NCBI GenBank assembly: GCA_023375675.1
Contig: JALQBC010000012.1
Location: 1-64,000, forward strand
DNA from: Cytospora piceicola
Lineage: Eukaryota; Ascomycota; Sordariomycetes; Diaporthales; Cytosporaceae
Length of the DNA stretch: 64,000 nucleotides
Direction: 5' to 3'
Shown here: in pieces, positions 23,943-36,765 of the stretch
Layout: every line of letters begins with the position of its first letter
How positions within the stretch are numbered: the first letter of the stretch is position 1
Translations under genes and position numbers: made by a program
Notes under the pieces: generated by a model
Databases searched by the model: none
What the model saw: only the letters and a program-made list of their open reading frames with translations
What the model was told of the DNA's origin: nothing

Positions 23943-25869
23943 ATGGCAGCCCCCAACCAGATCGAAGACGTCTTGGAAAGTGGAGGAGATTCCGCCTTCC
24001 TGGACCACTCGTACTTGACCTACACGATACCTTTTGGAACCGGAGTCGATATTGAGGAGGAGATCAAGCATGCCATTGAAAGGAAGCAACCGCTGGAGGA
24101 GATAGAAACTCGGCCATGGTTATTCTTTGGTAAGGATCCCTACGTGTTGCTACTCCCCGGAAGTTCCTCCGTCTCACAATACTCATTCCTAGATGCCAGA
24201 TGAAACCGTCGACGTCTTCTTGATACTACGAACACGTGGCCTGGACGATAAGGTACTCGAATCATACTTCAAGAGACTCACCATCTCTGTGCAAGCGCAA
24301 ATAGTCAACAGCCCGGCGACAGATCGAGTGGAAATTGCGCCAGCGTCCGAGATCATCCACAGTGCAGACGTCGAGGATGTGACAAGCCCCCTTACTGTGA
24401 TTGAGGGAGGAAATGCGGACGATGACGCTGATGACCATGCCGCGCCTATAAAATACACCGTCTGGAAAGCATCAATCTTCTTGACAAGGCCGCGGATACG
24501 ACTTTATGGACCATCCATCGTGTTCTCTGCATCCGCGAACTTGAAGCCCGGCCAAAATCTATCTGGGGAGCAACAAAATGGCTATCTCGAAAGCGGAATA
24601 CCCTCGGGGCTTAACCTGCTCGAGTCTTTCGCACGAGATCCTCTGCTCGGCGGCGTCAAGCCTCGGCTATCAGCAATGCGCGTGTCCCGAGTTGCACCGG
24701 TTACCCAGAGCAAAGATTCCTTCCCAATTCTGAAGGGTCTAAGTAGGTTCTCCGAGAAGATATATCCAGCAGTTCACACGCGTGTACGCTTTGCACGGCC
24801 GAACACCATACCACCCAGCCCGGCGATTATAGCACTGCTAGAAATCGATTTCACATCCTACTTTGACTGCGAAATCGCTATTGACGCGGTTACCCTCTCT
24901 ATACCCGAAGGCCAGGTCGAAGACCTCAACGACGTCCCTGGCTTGTCTCTCCCACTCAACTGCGTGGCACATGACCACGTCACCTTCATGTACCGGCTCG
25001 CTCCCGAGGAAAGCGACGTCCCGGCAAAGGCACAAACTCGCGAGCTCTCCATCTCCATTGAGTGCTCCGCGCTGGTCCGGCCGGGGTCCTGTACTCCCAA
25101 GCTCCGCATGGCCTGGTCCACCATCCTGGACTTCACCCTCCCCGTGAACCCCGTCTTCGGCACGGGCGTCAACAAGCCCTTCCAGCGCTCCCACAAGCCC
25201 GCGCAGCTCTCCATCAGCGATGGCACGAGCTTCGTTTCCCCCTCGGTATCAAGACCAGACTCCCTCCCCAGCCTCGAAGCCCTCGCCATGCGCTCCGCCG
25301 AGACCAGCATCCCAGAGTTCGGAATCACCATGACTTTCACCGCGCCCGAGGGGCCCATCTACCCGGGCGACGAGTTCGTCTGGACGGTCTACGTCGTCAA
25401 CCGCAACACCCAGGCCATCGGTCCGTCCAAGCCGCCATCCGAGGCCGTCCCGCCCCCGCGCAAGCTCACCCTCCTCGCCGTGCCCAAGCGGCGCCGGAAC
25501 GACATGCGCGTCATCCGGCCCCCCTCGACGGCCGGTCTCGACCACATGCTGGCCCGGCGCAAGTCCGCCACCGCCACTGCCATCGAGGGACCCGAGACGG
25601 AGATCGCGGACGCGGTGCTCGACGAGAACATCGTGCATGCCATGCAGCGGAGCAGTCTCGTGGACAGCACCGAGGTCGTGTGTCTCTCTGCGGACGTGCG
25701 CGTGGGCCCGCTGGCGCCCAACGCGTGCCACGTGGTTGAGCTGCGTTTCCTGGCGCTGAAGGAGGGCATCGTCGGCGTAGAGTGCATCCGGGTAATTGAC
25801 ATCGGGAGCCAGGAGCATGTTGATGTCAAAGATCTGCCGGTCATGGTGGTTGAGAGGCGGAAGGACTAA
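23943..25869 (+). CDS. TRS65: TRAPPII complex subunit Trs65-like trafficking protein
   Basis: Subunit specific to the TRAPPII Rab-exchange complex at the late Golgi, which supports Ypt31-type Rab activation and cell-wall traffic in yeast. Two exons, 23943-24129 and 24200-25869, giving 618 aa. The acceptor must be TGCCAG at 24199, because this rebuilds RPWLFFDETVDVFLILRT; using the earlier CCTAG gives an immediate stop. Visible features are an N-terminal segment HSYLTYTIPFG, a central beta-rich region with LLEIDFTSYFDCEI and SIECSALVRPGSCTPKLRMA, and the C-terminal immunoglobulin-like part with ITMTFTAPEGPIYPGDEFVW and HVVELRFLALKEGIVGVECI. The last 0.8 kb has strongly G/C-ending codons. The family call comes from overall resemblance to fungal Trs65 proteins, without a single diagnostic catalytic motif. 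Confidence 0.8.
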
Positions 25870-26712
25870 CTGTTGAAGCGAGACCCAGGCCCAGAGAGTA
25901 ATAGTAATCACATGGTGCAACGAGCCAGCGCATTGTGGGTGTATATTTCAACCAGTGTACTTATTTCAGATGATGAAACAACAGCAAGAATAGAAGCGTC
26001 TCCATGAGCCCTTCTCCTGAACGTTTGCGAATAATGGTACTCGATTGTCTAATGCTCTCATGCCAGGGGTATCGTATCGTATGCCAATGCAGTCAATATA
26101 TGCTCTGGATCAACCAACCACCAATGCCTCCCACCGTGCCGGATGCTAGTGATGGTTTGTGTACCCAAATCGTTGTGGCCGAGCAAATGCGCAGTGTGTT
26201 CGTGGCCCAATTCCATACTCCAACGCAATGAATAATATATGATGCTGCAATGTGCCAGTCCAGTGCTCCAGGACGACGAAGGAGCCGTTCCTCCATTCGC
26301 ATAAGCCCGGCCCATCGTTTGCGGGTTTGCCTACTTTTTTGTAATCTGGCACAAAGGATTCGTACGGTCGACATCATCTTGCAGGCGTCGCTTGTTAATG
26401 TCCGCAGCCCATACTCCATCCGATGCATATGCAAGCTGCTGGCAGGTCCCCGTCTTCGTTAGCCAAACCGTTATTTAGCCTCAAAAGCGACACTACTTTA
26501 GGTGCTCCAAGTTGTTCTTGGTAGCCCATGGTCCGAAGAAACTCAAGACACCGAGCTATCCTGTCTTCTCGCCTCCGGCTGATCTCAAACAGCTGCACAG
26601 GTATCCCCAAGCGTGTTTCAGGCATGGCATTGCAATTCTCAGCTGATCCTGTCATCTGCACGCAAAGTATGAGAACGCCAACGAAACAAAGTATCAAAGA
26701 GTGCTTCAATTT
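25870..26712. other. Convergent intergenic region, TRS65 / SLD3
   Basis: 840 bp of 3' flanks. Short ORFs on both strands lack protein-like composition. Nothing else seen. Confidence 0.55.
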
Positions 26713-29700
26713 TTAAGCAAGGTCATCAACGTCATAATCATCCCAGCCCAGCTGCTGGTATATACTCAGGGCTGGTTCACCTGTCGCAGCAGTACCTGCG
26801 ACCGTAGGGGCAGAGTTAGGGGCTTTCTTGACAGGGGTAGCGAAAATGTTTGTCGCGCGGCGAGGTTCAGGAGGGGTGGACTTGAAAATGTCATCCGTGA
26901 AAGTCGTGATCATGGTTGATCTCTGCTTGGTAGGAGTTTCGAACAGACGAGGGAGGACAGGAGATGACGGCGCATTGTCAGCTCCTGGGGCGTTGAGATA
27001 TGACTGGGTAACCGGCGTAGTCTTCCGGGACATAAGAGGAGAAGAAGGCTGTACAAAACCGTCATCTGGAAGAGGTTTTGAAAATCGAGGTGCCACTGCT
27101 GAATCTAGCACAGTGTTCGCTTGCAACCTGCTTGTGACAGGGGTGCTAGCGATATGGAATGTTTCGAGGTCATTCCAGGGGTCTTTCCTAGGTGCTGTGG
27201 ATGGGACGATGGAGCTGGACGGAACGACGTCCGAATCTGATTTCGATGGTTGGAGGTTGAAAGTTCTGTAACTCCCCCGTTCTGTTGCCGGCATTGCGTC
27301 CTTGAAGCGGTAGTTGGCCGGGGTTGCCTTGACCTGGATCTGGACCTGTGGCTTACTTGCAGCGTTGAATCGTGGTACAGGCTTCCTCGATTCTGAAGGT
27401 TGAGGTCAGTATAATTCTACTCCCCTGCGACAGGAATAGGAGGACTCACTTCGTGGATGGGGCGAACTAGACGACCCTACCCGTTTTTCGGCTTCTTCAG
27501 TAATAGAAATGCCCGCAAGTTGTCTATTTGGCTTCTTGAGCGCCGAAATGGCCTCCTTCAACTCGGCCTCCGTCTTCGCCTTCTTTTCTGCCTTGGAAGT
27601 CTCAACGCTAGCGATGGAGGCGCTCCTTGAGATAATATTGCGAGAACTCTCCTGCAAAGACCTGTCCCCATTGGGGATATTGCCCAGGGCAACTGGCTCA
27701 CTTGCTTCACGCTTCAGGCCCGGAATGGTAGCAGGGGTAGCAGATCGCATCCTTGCCAACACATCGTTCGGCCGACGAGTCGGTTTCCGCCTCAGTTGGT
27801 CGTTGCAGAGCACTTTTTCAAGCGACCTGGGTACAGTTGCAGGCGCATGTCTCTTTGCGACCGATCCGGGTTTTGCTGGCGCCTTTGGAGCGGCGGTAGC
27901 TATATACTTCTTAGGTTTTGGCGGAGAGATGACGACTGGGCCTCCAAACTTGTGGTTCAGGGATTTACACAGCTCCGGGAGTCGGCCAGCGAAGCTATCA
28001 TGGTCAGCCTTTCATGCCGTGTGGTTTATATGGGGTCCACACTTACAAGGGTAGCAGTATATCTATGCAGAAGTCTTTCAAGGGGTCCGAGTTCACCCTA
28101 TCTGGCTTTTGGCTTTCTGGTCCATTGTTCGCCTGAGACTCCGCAGCTATCAATTTCATTTCGTCTAAGGTGGTCGATTGCCAAATACACAGTCTGTCTG
28201 CGTGGATGTCCACCAAGGTTGGGTAATTGTGTTTGTTCCGTTTCTTTGGGAGCGTATCAACCGTCTCCTTTGGTTTGTCTTCAGTAGGCATGCTAGGAAG
28301 CTGGCTGTCATCGGTATTCTCGGCTGGACGCACGGCTTCCAGTGCGAGTATCTCGAGAATGATGACCATCTGCAGCTGTGTTTCTCGCGTTCGGAGATAG
28401 GTGATATGATACTTGGCCTCCTGGGGACTGACTGTAGCATCGTCATCCCCTATTCTGGGCTTATTAGCTTTCCACCATCTTTTGACATGATCAGTCTCGC
28501 CCGGGTAAAGTCCGTCTTTGCCCAGCTTCATCTTCTTAGGCTTTCTTCGCTTTGGTCTGGCTTCGTCGTCATCGGAGCTTTCCACGAGTATCTTCATATT
28601 GTTGACAAGTTCAGGTAAGGTCGCGCGGTATTTCTTGTCGATCTGCGAAGTGGTCATGACAAGACCCTTCAAGAAATCCACCAGGTCATGCATCTCCAGA
28701 TTCGCGTCATAATCCAAATGGAACGCTGCACGAGCACGAGACAACGGCCCCTTTGCGAAGTATGCCAAAGAACCCTACCGAAGTCAGTATCGGTAGTAGC
28801 ATGATCAGACGAAAGGCTCCATACCTTTGAATGGTAAAGGGCTTCGGAATATTGAGACCTGATGTTCTGGAAAATATCTTCGGCGGAGGCTTGCACATCA
28901 GTGGTTGGATCCAAGGGGCCACTTTGGAGTCCTTGTGGCACAGGTTGGCTTCCCTGGCCTTGCTGTTGTGGTTTCTGAAACATGGTGCTTGGAGAGACTC
29001 CGCCAGCTGCAGTCGGCAGTGCAGCCTGGGGCTGGCTCTGAGATTGTTGTAATTCGGTAAGCGGTACGGACATGGCTCGTGGACGTTTTCGGACCATGGA
29101 TTGAAGTTCTTCGATGGCAAGCCTCTTCCTCTTGCTTTCCTTATGCAATTGAGAAGTGATCGAAGGAGCCTCCGCAACTTCGGTTTGCATAGTCCGGTTT
29201 GGACGGCATCTCTGTTCATAACAAGCTCCGGCCAGGTAGCTGAGCTTTTCAATGTTCACCCAGGCACCAAGTTTGCAGACGACATAGAGACCGTTTTGGT
29301 GGCGTTCGATTGCGTAGACATTACGAGTATTTTCCGAACGAGCAATGAGTATGCTTGGTGCTTGCTGCAGTCGACCTTCCAGATCCAAGACTCGAATATG
29401 TGATTCGAAGAAGCGGCCGGGGCCAGCTGGGAACTCTCCACTTGGAGCTGACAAGTCCAGACTAGAAAGTGCAAGATGCTCCCGTGACAATAGCATGAGT
29501 GGTTTCAGAATCGAGGGCCTCCCTGAAGCAGGGCCCAGTAAGAATTGAGGCTAGTTGAAGGGTCAGCGTCGAAATAGCGTAATGCGACTAGAAACATGCA
29601 AACCTTAATGGATATGGCAGGTCTGAGCAGCTCCTTGAGGGAGAAAGGGGCAGAATCACATTTCCTTTTGCGAGGTTCGGAGGAAGAGGTATCATGTTCG

Positions 29701-29798
29701 GGGTTGTTGCGCGAGCTGCCAAAACCCGAAGACGAAGATGGGACTACAGACTTCGATCTGGAAGGGGGACGCGACGCGTCCGAGCCTCTGATCGACAT
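26713..29798 (-). CDS. SLD3: DNA replication initiation factor Sld3-like
   Basis: Sld3 (functional counterpart of animal Treslin) loads Cdc45 on the MCM helicase and, once CDK-phosphorylated, binds Dpb11 to fire origins. Five exons: 29798-29604, 29550-28825, 28774-28047, 27994-27450 and 27392-26713, giving 957 aa. The central conserved block (about residues 330-560) has KRWWKANKPR, YHITYLRTRETQLQMVIILE and HADRLCIWQSTTLDEMKLIA, which resemble the Cdc45-binding domain of fungal Sld3. The N-terminal Ser/Pro-rich leader is followed by a region rich in Gln. The C-terminal 400 residues are disordered with many Ser-Pro/Thr-Pro sites (for example SSPVLPR, TPVTSR, STPPEPR), as expected for CDK targets, and end in an acidic tail. 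The basic patch after the core (RPKRRKPKKMK) may bind DNA or serve as a nuclear signal. Confidence 0.85.
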
Positions 29799-31389
29799 GG
29801 CTGCGGCGGGAGCGATTTGTCCATGAAATGGATTTGGAGATATGTAGGAAATAGATATCCGTAAGTGAATATGAACTCGATCACCTGGGTGTGGTCAAGG
29901 CTCAAAGGTAAAACCCAGCCTTTGCGAATTGGCGATGCTGCTGCATGCGGTTCAAATGTGTGGCAGTCAGTGGCACAAGCAGGGAACATTTAGACGCGTC
30001 TGGAAAACGCGGTGGGAAGGGTTTGAGTGCACAAGTAGCCTGCATAAACAGGGGGTGCACTTAGCGTTGCCGAGGCCTGGTACACGAGTACCTCAGTAGC
30101 GTGAGTACTACCCATAGATACCTAGGTACCTAGATACTTATCTACCTACTCCGTACTACCCAGGTAAGTAGAAAGGTATGTCATTCCTAACCTCCAGGGC
30201 TTCCAAGGTTCGGAGGCCCCCCTGAAGACCAGATACTTCTTCAGGATTGGAGATCCGGTCTGAGATTTCCAAGGTTCCAAGGATGTCTTCGACAGCAGGA
30301 CAACTGTGTCTTCCCATGCCTAGGTAACCAGGTGTGGCAGTGTGGCTAGTGACATAAATCGATACTAAGTATCTCCTGTGCTCGGTGGATCTCAGGAGGT
30401 CAGGAGATTGCACGCGCGATAGCAGCTCATAGTAGGTACGCAGGTACATGCGTATATGTATGCATCGTATATGCGTATATGTACTAAGTACCTAGGTATG
30501 CATCATGCTATGGAAATCCTCACATGCCCATCGCAAAGCTGCAGCCACTTTGGAATATGCATCTGCATAGCTGGCTACCTATAAACCTATTAGCTTTTCT
30601 GTCGTCGCGGACGAACCGTCACAATAGCAAATGATGAATATCCAGAGGCCAGTAGCGCTAAACAGGCAAAAGCGCTACTCAGTACTGCATGTTCGCACAA
30701 GGCAATCCTGTAGAGGACAGGACTGAGGTGTTCATACCACCTGGGCAATGCAAGATTCGATCTCTCTGATGAGGTCAGATCCAAGCGTCAACGCTTGTCT
30801 TCTGTCGGACTAGATGGTCCGTATATCAAAAATATGTGCAACGACACCCAATAGGAAACGGAAACCTATTTGTGCTAATGCACCGGCCATTTCTTCAACA
30901 TGCAGACATGTTTCCGATCTGCTCTCTGCATTGGATAGTGATCCCAGAAATCAGGGTTTTCCCAGTCTTGGTGATCAGTGAGCGGGAATGAGTTGCAAGG
31001 ACGCCACAGATAGCGACACGTCACTAGGTACCTACATCCGTGAGGGAAATAAGAGGGCACGATAATGTACAGTGTACTTAGCGTAACACAGAGACAAGGC
31101 ACCTAGTACATATCTGCCATAGTACACTACTTAGTACACACCTGGGCTTCTGGGCACGTGCACCGCCCCCGGAAATTCCTCCCGCCTGCATTACAGCAGC
31201 TGTCTGCCGCTGTCTGCCGCAGTACTGCACCCATCATTCGAGCACTCTCGCCACAGTTGGCCTCCACCTCCCAACGTCTGCTCGGCTTTCAAGCCTCAAC
31301 CTGCCATCACCCCGTCGATTTCAATTGGATACCACCGGTACCCCCATCCTTGGTCTAGACCACCATACGGCCATCATCACCCAGTTTTT

Positions 31390-31457
31390 ATGATATAGCC
31401 CGTGCCGATTCCCTCGTCTTCCTCTTCGTCCTCATGGGCACTTCAGACTCGTCCTGA
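31390..31457 (+). promoter_or_regulatory. Two minimal uORFs in the probable MAPKKK leader
   Basis: ATG-ATA-TAG at 31390-31398 and a seven-codon ORF at 31434-31457 (start ATGGGC, stop TGA) lie 280-340 nt before the main start. Whether they are in the mRNA depends on the transcription start, which cannot be seen here. Confidence 0.4.
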
Positions 31458-31718
31458 GTCCTGTCGTGTGTCGCCCCTGGAAACAATCCCTAAACCTCTT
31501 TATCTCGCCTTCTCCATCGTTCCCCTTCATTATCGCACCTCGTCCAAACTTGCCGCTTCGCCAGCCAGTCCGCTCTGGCCTCTGCTTTTGTTTGCGCCCG
31601 AGCCACTGAGTCGGAACGGCAGATCGCGAAATTCCCCCTCTCCAGGCTCGTTCGACATCTGCGCTTTTGCTATTTTTCTTGCAGCTTGGTCCGAGAGCGA
31701 ACGCCTGACTCCCGTCCA

Positions 31719-31730
31719 CCCCCCCCCCCC
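31719..31730 (+). repeat. Poly-C tract (12) directly before the MAPKKK start codon
   Basis: Twelve consecutive C are followed by AGC and the ATG at 31734. The tract sits in the mRNA leader immediately before the initiation site. Confidence 0.9.
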
Positions 31731-31733
31731 AGC

Positions 31734-34700
31734 ATGTCGGCAGAGACATCCCCCAGAGCCGTGCGCTTCTCCGACGGCGACGACGACTCTTCGAGACCAG
31801 ACATGACCAAAATATTCCGTCCTCTTGCTGTTAGCAACGACTCTGGCGACACCGTTTCGTCAATCGACTCACGCCCAGAGCCGAATGGCTTCGACGGCTT
31901 TGAACAGCACGGTGAGCTAGGCTCTCTCGGTCGATATGCCGACCCGGCGGCCACTCATAGCGGCTCTATGGCATCGCTCGCCCCCGAAGCAATGGCAAAC
32001 GGTGTTGCTGGTCGTCACCGATCAGTTACAGATCTTACTGTGCATCCCAATGGGACGTCTACGAGGCCGCAGCGACCCACCGGCCCTGCGCGGCAGCCTT
32101 CAAATACATACAGGCCAGTGCGCCGTCCACAACCAACACCCACGGGTTACCCCGACCCCCGCTCGGCCTCAAAGTCGCGAAACGTACCTTCTAATTCGAC
32201 CTTTGCGCGACAAGAAAGAGCTTATGTCCAGCGCTTGAATAACGCGCGGAAGCAAGACTACCCCTTCCCTCCCGAGTACGATCCTATAAGCTTCAATACG
32301 CAAGGCGATCCAGACAGCGATTCTGAAGGCGAGACCCCTGGGTCGGAAGCTCCTTACGGTACTGAGCAAGACGATGATGCCAGGAGGCTGTTCGAAGGAG
32401 ATGACGACGAGGACATAGAACCGACCGAGGAAGACTTGGACGACCCAGATAACCGAGAGAGGCTAGAATGGCATGGCATGCTGGCGGCCGTGCTCACTGG
32501 TGATGTCGTGCGACAGGAGAAGAAGCGTCTGATCGGCTCATCTGAACAAGAGGTGGGAAAAACGGCCCAGAAGGCGGAATTGTGGCTTGGCATACGAGCA
32601 CGAATATGTGGCAGGCATCTGCCAGTGCAACGCAGGATGGTGGAAGATGCTCGTGGAACACTGGACCGAACCATCGAGGAGATCATAAACTTCCGAATAG
32701 CTGGCGAGACCGAGGCCGGCAAGCCCCCGGCGGATCAAGTTTGCGATATGGTTGAGAAGATCGAGAAGCTGGAAAGCTTGTACCCATCGAGGGAGGCCAT
32801 GCAGGCGGTGCATGCCCCGGCCAGGTCTGCTCTCTTCTCGGAAGCTTGCGACGCCATCATATCTTGGTACAATGTCAACGAGCTCATCAACACCGAGCTT
32901 ACCGTTCTGAGGAGGTGGGTTGGGAATCACGAGCTCGACTTTCTGCGCACCAGAGAACGGTCTCCGATCGGGAACGGAATCGGCGACGAGTCGTCTTTTC
33001 TCGATAAACTGTTGAAGGAGGATGGCCTGAAATCATTGCACAATCACATTGAAGAGGACGTTGGTGGGATGAAAAGCCACCGGAACAGCATGCTGAGGGG
33101 CATCTCGAGTACGATATTGAAAGCCAAGGAGACGCTCATTCTCAATGCGGAAGACTTCAGGAAACGACATCTTCCACCTTATATTGAGGACCTCCTCACG
33201 CTGATCAGCTTTCCTTCGCGCTTGATTGAGGAAATCATCAAGGTTCGTCTTGCATATGCAAAGAAGATGAAGGAGACGGCACAGCAGAATCCAATGCTGC
33301 AGGATCAAATGATCTCGCAGTTCCAAGTGCTGTTGAATCTGGCAATCAGCATCAAACTTGAATACCTCGAGATATCCCAACCTGAGCCAGGTTGGGAGCT
33401 TCCTCCCTGCATCGATGAGGCTTTCGACCAGGCTGTTCTAGACGCCTTGAAGTATTACTTCAAGATGCTAAACTGGAAACTGAGTGGCAACAAAAACACC
33501 TTCAAGGAGGCTGAGCTGTTGTTCCAGGAGTGGGAGTTCATCAACGAAATTGGAAGTCATCTAGATCATGGTGATGTGGAAGTTGCGGAGCAGTTCAGCA
33601 ACTTGACCTTCAAAGCTATCAGGCGCCTTAGCGACACTTTCGAGAGGGAACTTCAACGGAAACCTAGAGAAAGTCCTGCTGAGATGAGCAAACGGTACAA
33701 ACAAATACTGGACTCCGTTCGAGTACGCCAGAGAATGCTGCAGCGTTTCTCCAGGATGCTGAGTGGCAACTACGAGAACGCTGCGGACTTCAGCATCGCA
33801 TTCAATCCTGACCGGCTCCATGACTTGTTCGCGAGACTGGTGGAATCTGGCCACTTCCAGATTTATACCGCAAGTATCGAACATGAGGGCGTCATTCTGG
33901 TTGCTTCGCCTTCATTGCACGGACGGCCGGAAGAGATACAGTCCATCATCGGCACGGCGTCCTACGAGCATGTTTCTGAAGACCCCACTGACCCTTATAT
34001 CCTGATGATCCGGGCCGAGAATGCACCGCACTGGTATGGGCCCAAAGTGTCAATGACCGTGCGGGAGGAACCTCTGGATCTCAAGGTGGGCCACCTCAGA
34101 ATCATCGCTGGCGGGTCTCAGAATCGACTTACGAGTGCTAGGAGAGCATTCTTGGATCTCATCGACATGCACCTGGACCTTGTTGTCGAGCAGCGCTCGA
34201 ACCTCAAGAGAGTCAATCAAAAACTGGGCGACATCAAAAAGGTCGCATACAAGTTGTCCAACACTTTCATGGACAGTGTGGAGGTTATTCGTCAACAGAC
34301 GAAGGGTCTCGAGGTGCAGGATCTCATTCAGACCTGTTTCATATTCGCAACAGAGTTTGGCCAACGGTCTCTGTTATTCATGGACAGCAATCGCCGGCAA
34401 ATGAACAACATCAAGCTGACTAAGCTTGCACTGGACTGGGTCAGCTTCATTTGCGACGACTGTGTGTCTTCTGATCGAAAGACCTTCCGATGGGCGGTCC
34501 TAGCTCTGGAATTTGGCATGGGCATGACCCGTGGCAGGCACATCCTGGCGTTAGGAGACGACGAATATGCAAAACTGAGAGAAAAGGTCGCCGGTTGTAT
34601 GTCTTTGCTTATTTCGCACTTTGACATCATGGGCGCGAGATCGAGTGTTGCTGCACAAGCGGAAAAGCAGCGCCTGGAAGCCCTTGTTGGGCAGTTTCGA

Positions 34701-35899
34701 AGATTGGATCAGGGCAAAAACCTTGACGATCAGATGGCTTCCAAGTTTGTGCTGGACCACCGTCTTCAAGAACTATCCAGGATTGATGAGTCCAGGAAGC
34801 AGATCCTGGCGGAGAGGTCTGCCCTGGGCCGCGTACTGGAGGCTTCGAACGAGGTCGATCGCTCTCTCGCATACCTATCGTCGACTGCTACCAACTTCAC
34901 AATGAGATGGCAGCAGGGTCACTTCGTTGGTGGAGGAACTTTCGGTAATGTTTACGCAGCCATGAATCTAGACACTGGGCACCTTATGGCTGTCAAGGAG
35001 ATTCGTTTGCAGGATCCGAAATTGATCCCTACGATTGCTACGCAGATCAAGGATGAAATGCGTGTGCTAGAGGCCGTCGACCACCCCAACGTCGTTTCGT
35101 ACTATGGTATTGAGGTCCACAGGGATAGAGTCTATATTTTCATGGAATTCTGTTCGGGAGGCTCGTTGGCCAACTTGTTGGAGCACGGCCGCATCGAGGA
35201 CGAACAAGTCATTATGGTTTATGCGCTGCAGCTTCTCGAAGGTCTTGCCTATCTCCACGAAATCCACATTGCTCACCGCGACATCAAACCAGAAAGTAAG
35301 TCGCGTTCCTCTCCTTTTGCTAAGTCGAAATCTAACAAATACTCTCAGATGTTCTCCTTGACCACAACGGCATCATTAAGTACGTCGACTTCGGTGCAGC
35401 CAAGGTCATTGCTCGCCAGGGACGGACCCTCATGCAAGACATGTCGGCTTCCAAACCAAACAAGTCCATGACTGGAACGCCCATGTACATGTCTCCAGAG
35501 GTCATCAAGGGCGAGAATCCTGGCCATTTCGGCGCCGTCGATGTATGGTCTCTCGGCTGCGTCATCCTCGAAATGGCCACAGGACGACGGCCGTGGGCGA
35601 ACCTCGACAACGAATGGGCTATCATGTATAACATCGCACAGGGCAACCCACCACAGCTACCGACCCCGGATCAACTCAGCCCGGAGGGTATTGACTTCCT
35701 GAAACGCTGCTTCCTCCGTGACTCCAAGAAGAGGGCTAGTGCTGTGGAACTGCTACAGCATGAGTGGATCATGACCATCCGCAACCGAGTTGTCGAGCCT
35801 TCGACCCCTAGCGACACAAGCGCTTCATCTCAAACGACGCCAACTACCTTGGGAACTGGTGGTGGACGAGGTAGCATGGGCCAGGATGGATTCTATTGA
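31734..35899 (+). CDS. SSK2: HOG-pathway MAP kinase kinase kinase (Ssk2/Ssk22, SskB, Wis4 type)
   Basis: MAPKKK that relays the two-component osmosensing signal (via an Ssk1-type response regulator) to a Pbs2-type MAPKK and then Hog1. Exons 31734-35295 and 35349-35899, 1,370 aa. The N-terminal 260 residues are Ser/Pro-rich and then acidic (DDDEDIEPTEEDLDDPDN). Residues about 265-1,050 form the long helical regulatory region typical of Ssk2. The kinase domain has the glycine loop G1066-GGTFGNV, K1088 in AVKEIR, H1181-R-D1183 in HRDIKPEN (the intron splits this motif before N1188), D1201-F-G and TGTPMYMSPE. It ends with LLQHEWIM and a short Ser/Thr-rich tail. The start is the first ATG after the poly-C tract. 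Confidence 0.95.
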
Positions 35900-36765
35900 T
35901 ACAATGACTATTGGCCCATCATCCTTAGCGCGACCACACCTTTCATCCGTCACTGTCGGCGGCTGTCACACCAATTTGGCCTCGATGTCTTTCGCACCAT
36001 CGCTCGAATCATTTACTTGCTCACCCGAGCATGCGTTGTCTTCGAATCGACCCACCGGGAGGAGACAGCATTATGCTGCGAGTTTTGGAGTTACCCCCGA
36101 ACAAATCCTTCCTTTATTGCATTGCAACATTACCTGCTTCCATACGGAGTATATTCATCATGTCTTGGAATGTTCTGTCCATAGGCTTCTCTGTATTCTT
36201 TTTGTTTTTGTTTTTGGTTTCGGCTTTCTTCTTTGGAGTTCATTGACGGCCGCTCACGACGGAACGAATGACCACCAGCAGGCAACACTAGGGGACTGGG
36301 CGTACATACACATAGTTCATACGGCGGCGGCGGCATAGAAATCTTGCTCTTGAAGACTGCGAGACAAAACTGTATTTATACATGAGCTCGAGGAGAACAG
36401 GACCGGATGAAGGCAAAAGACACGGGGGCCACTGGCGTATATATTCTGGCTCTTAGGAAGTAAATCATAATACCTAAACAATCGTGTGCTTTCTCTTTCT
36501 AGAGGTAAATCGCGTTTGGTGTAGAGGTATTCTGAAGTATATATAGAGTATATATATATATATATATATACTTTGTCTTGATTCCGTTATGCCGCCTCTT
36601 CGTTATAAATGTGCAGAGTTACTTTGCTAGAAGTCCATGTGCTGATGTTAGCTGCTTCACCTATTTTTTCTTCTGGATTCTATGTAAACGCAGTGGCTAT
36701 AGGACAAGTTCGCAATTATTATTTATTCCCATGTCAACAGTGGCCGAGGCTGCCCATTCGTGAAC
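35900..36765. other. Convergent intergenic region, MAPKKK / S66 peptidase
   Basis: 3' flanks of both genes. It contains the TA dinucleotide run at 36549-36571 and a T-rich stretch (36190-36240). No gene seen. Confidence 0.6.
36549..36571. repeat. (TA)n microsatellite
   Basis: About 11 uninterrupted TA units, preceded by an imperfect extension (GTATATATAGAG). Confidence 0.95.

Larger units (their letters stand above)
29799..31733. other. Divergent intergenic region, SLD3 / SSK2-type MAPKKK
   Basis: 1.9 kb. TACCTAGGTA occurs at 30119 and 30489 in a patch of (CCTA)/(TACG)-like simple sequence (30100-30520). The part from about 31170 onward is C/T-rich and probably the long mRNA leader of the kinase gene; it contains short upstream ORFs and a 12-C tract just before the start codon. 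No separate gene seen. Confidence 0.55.

Noticed and set aside
25062..25920. 225-codon + and 223-codon - ORFs over the end of TRS65
   Set aside because: Arise from the high GC3 of the TRS65 CDS; no protein-like features.
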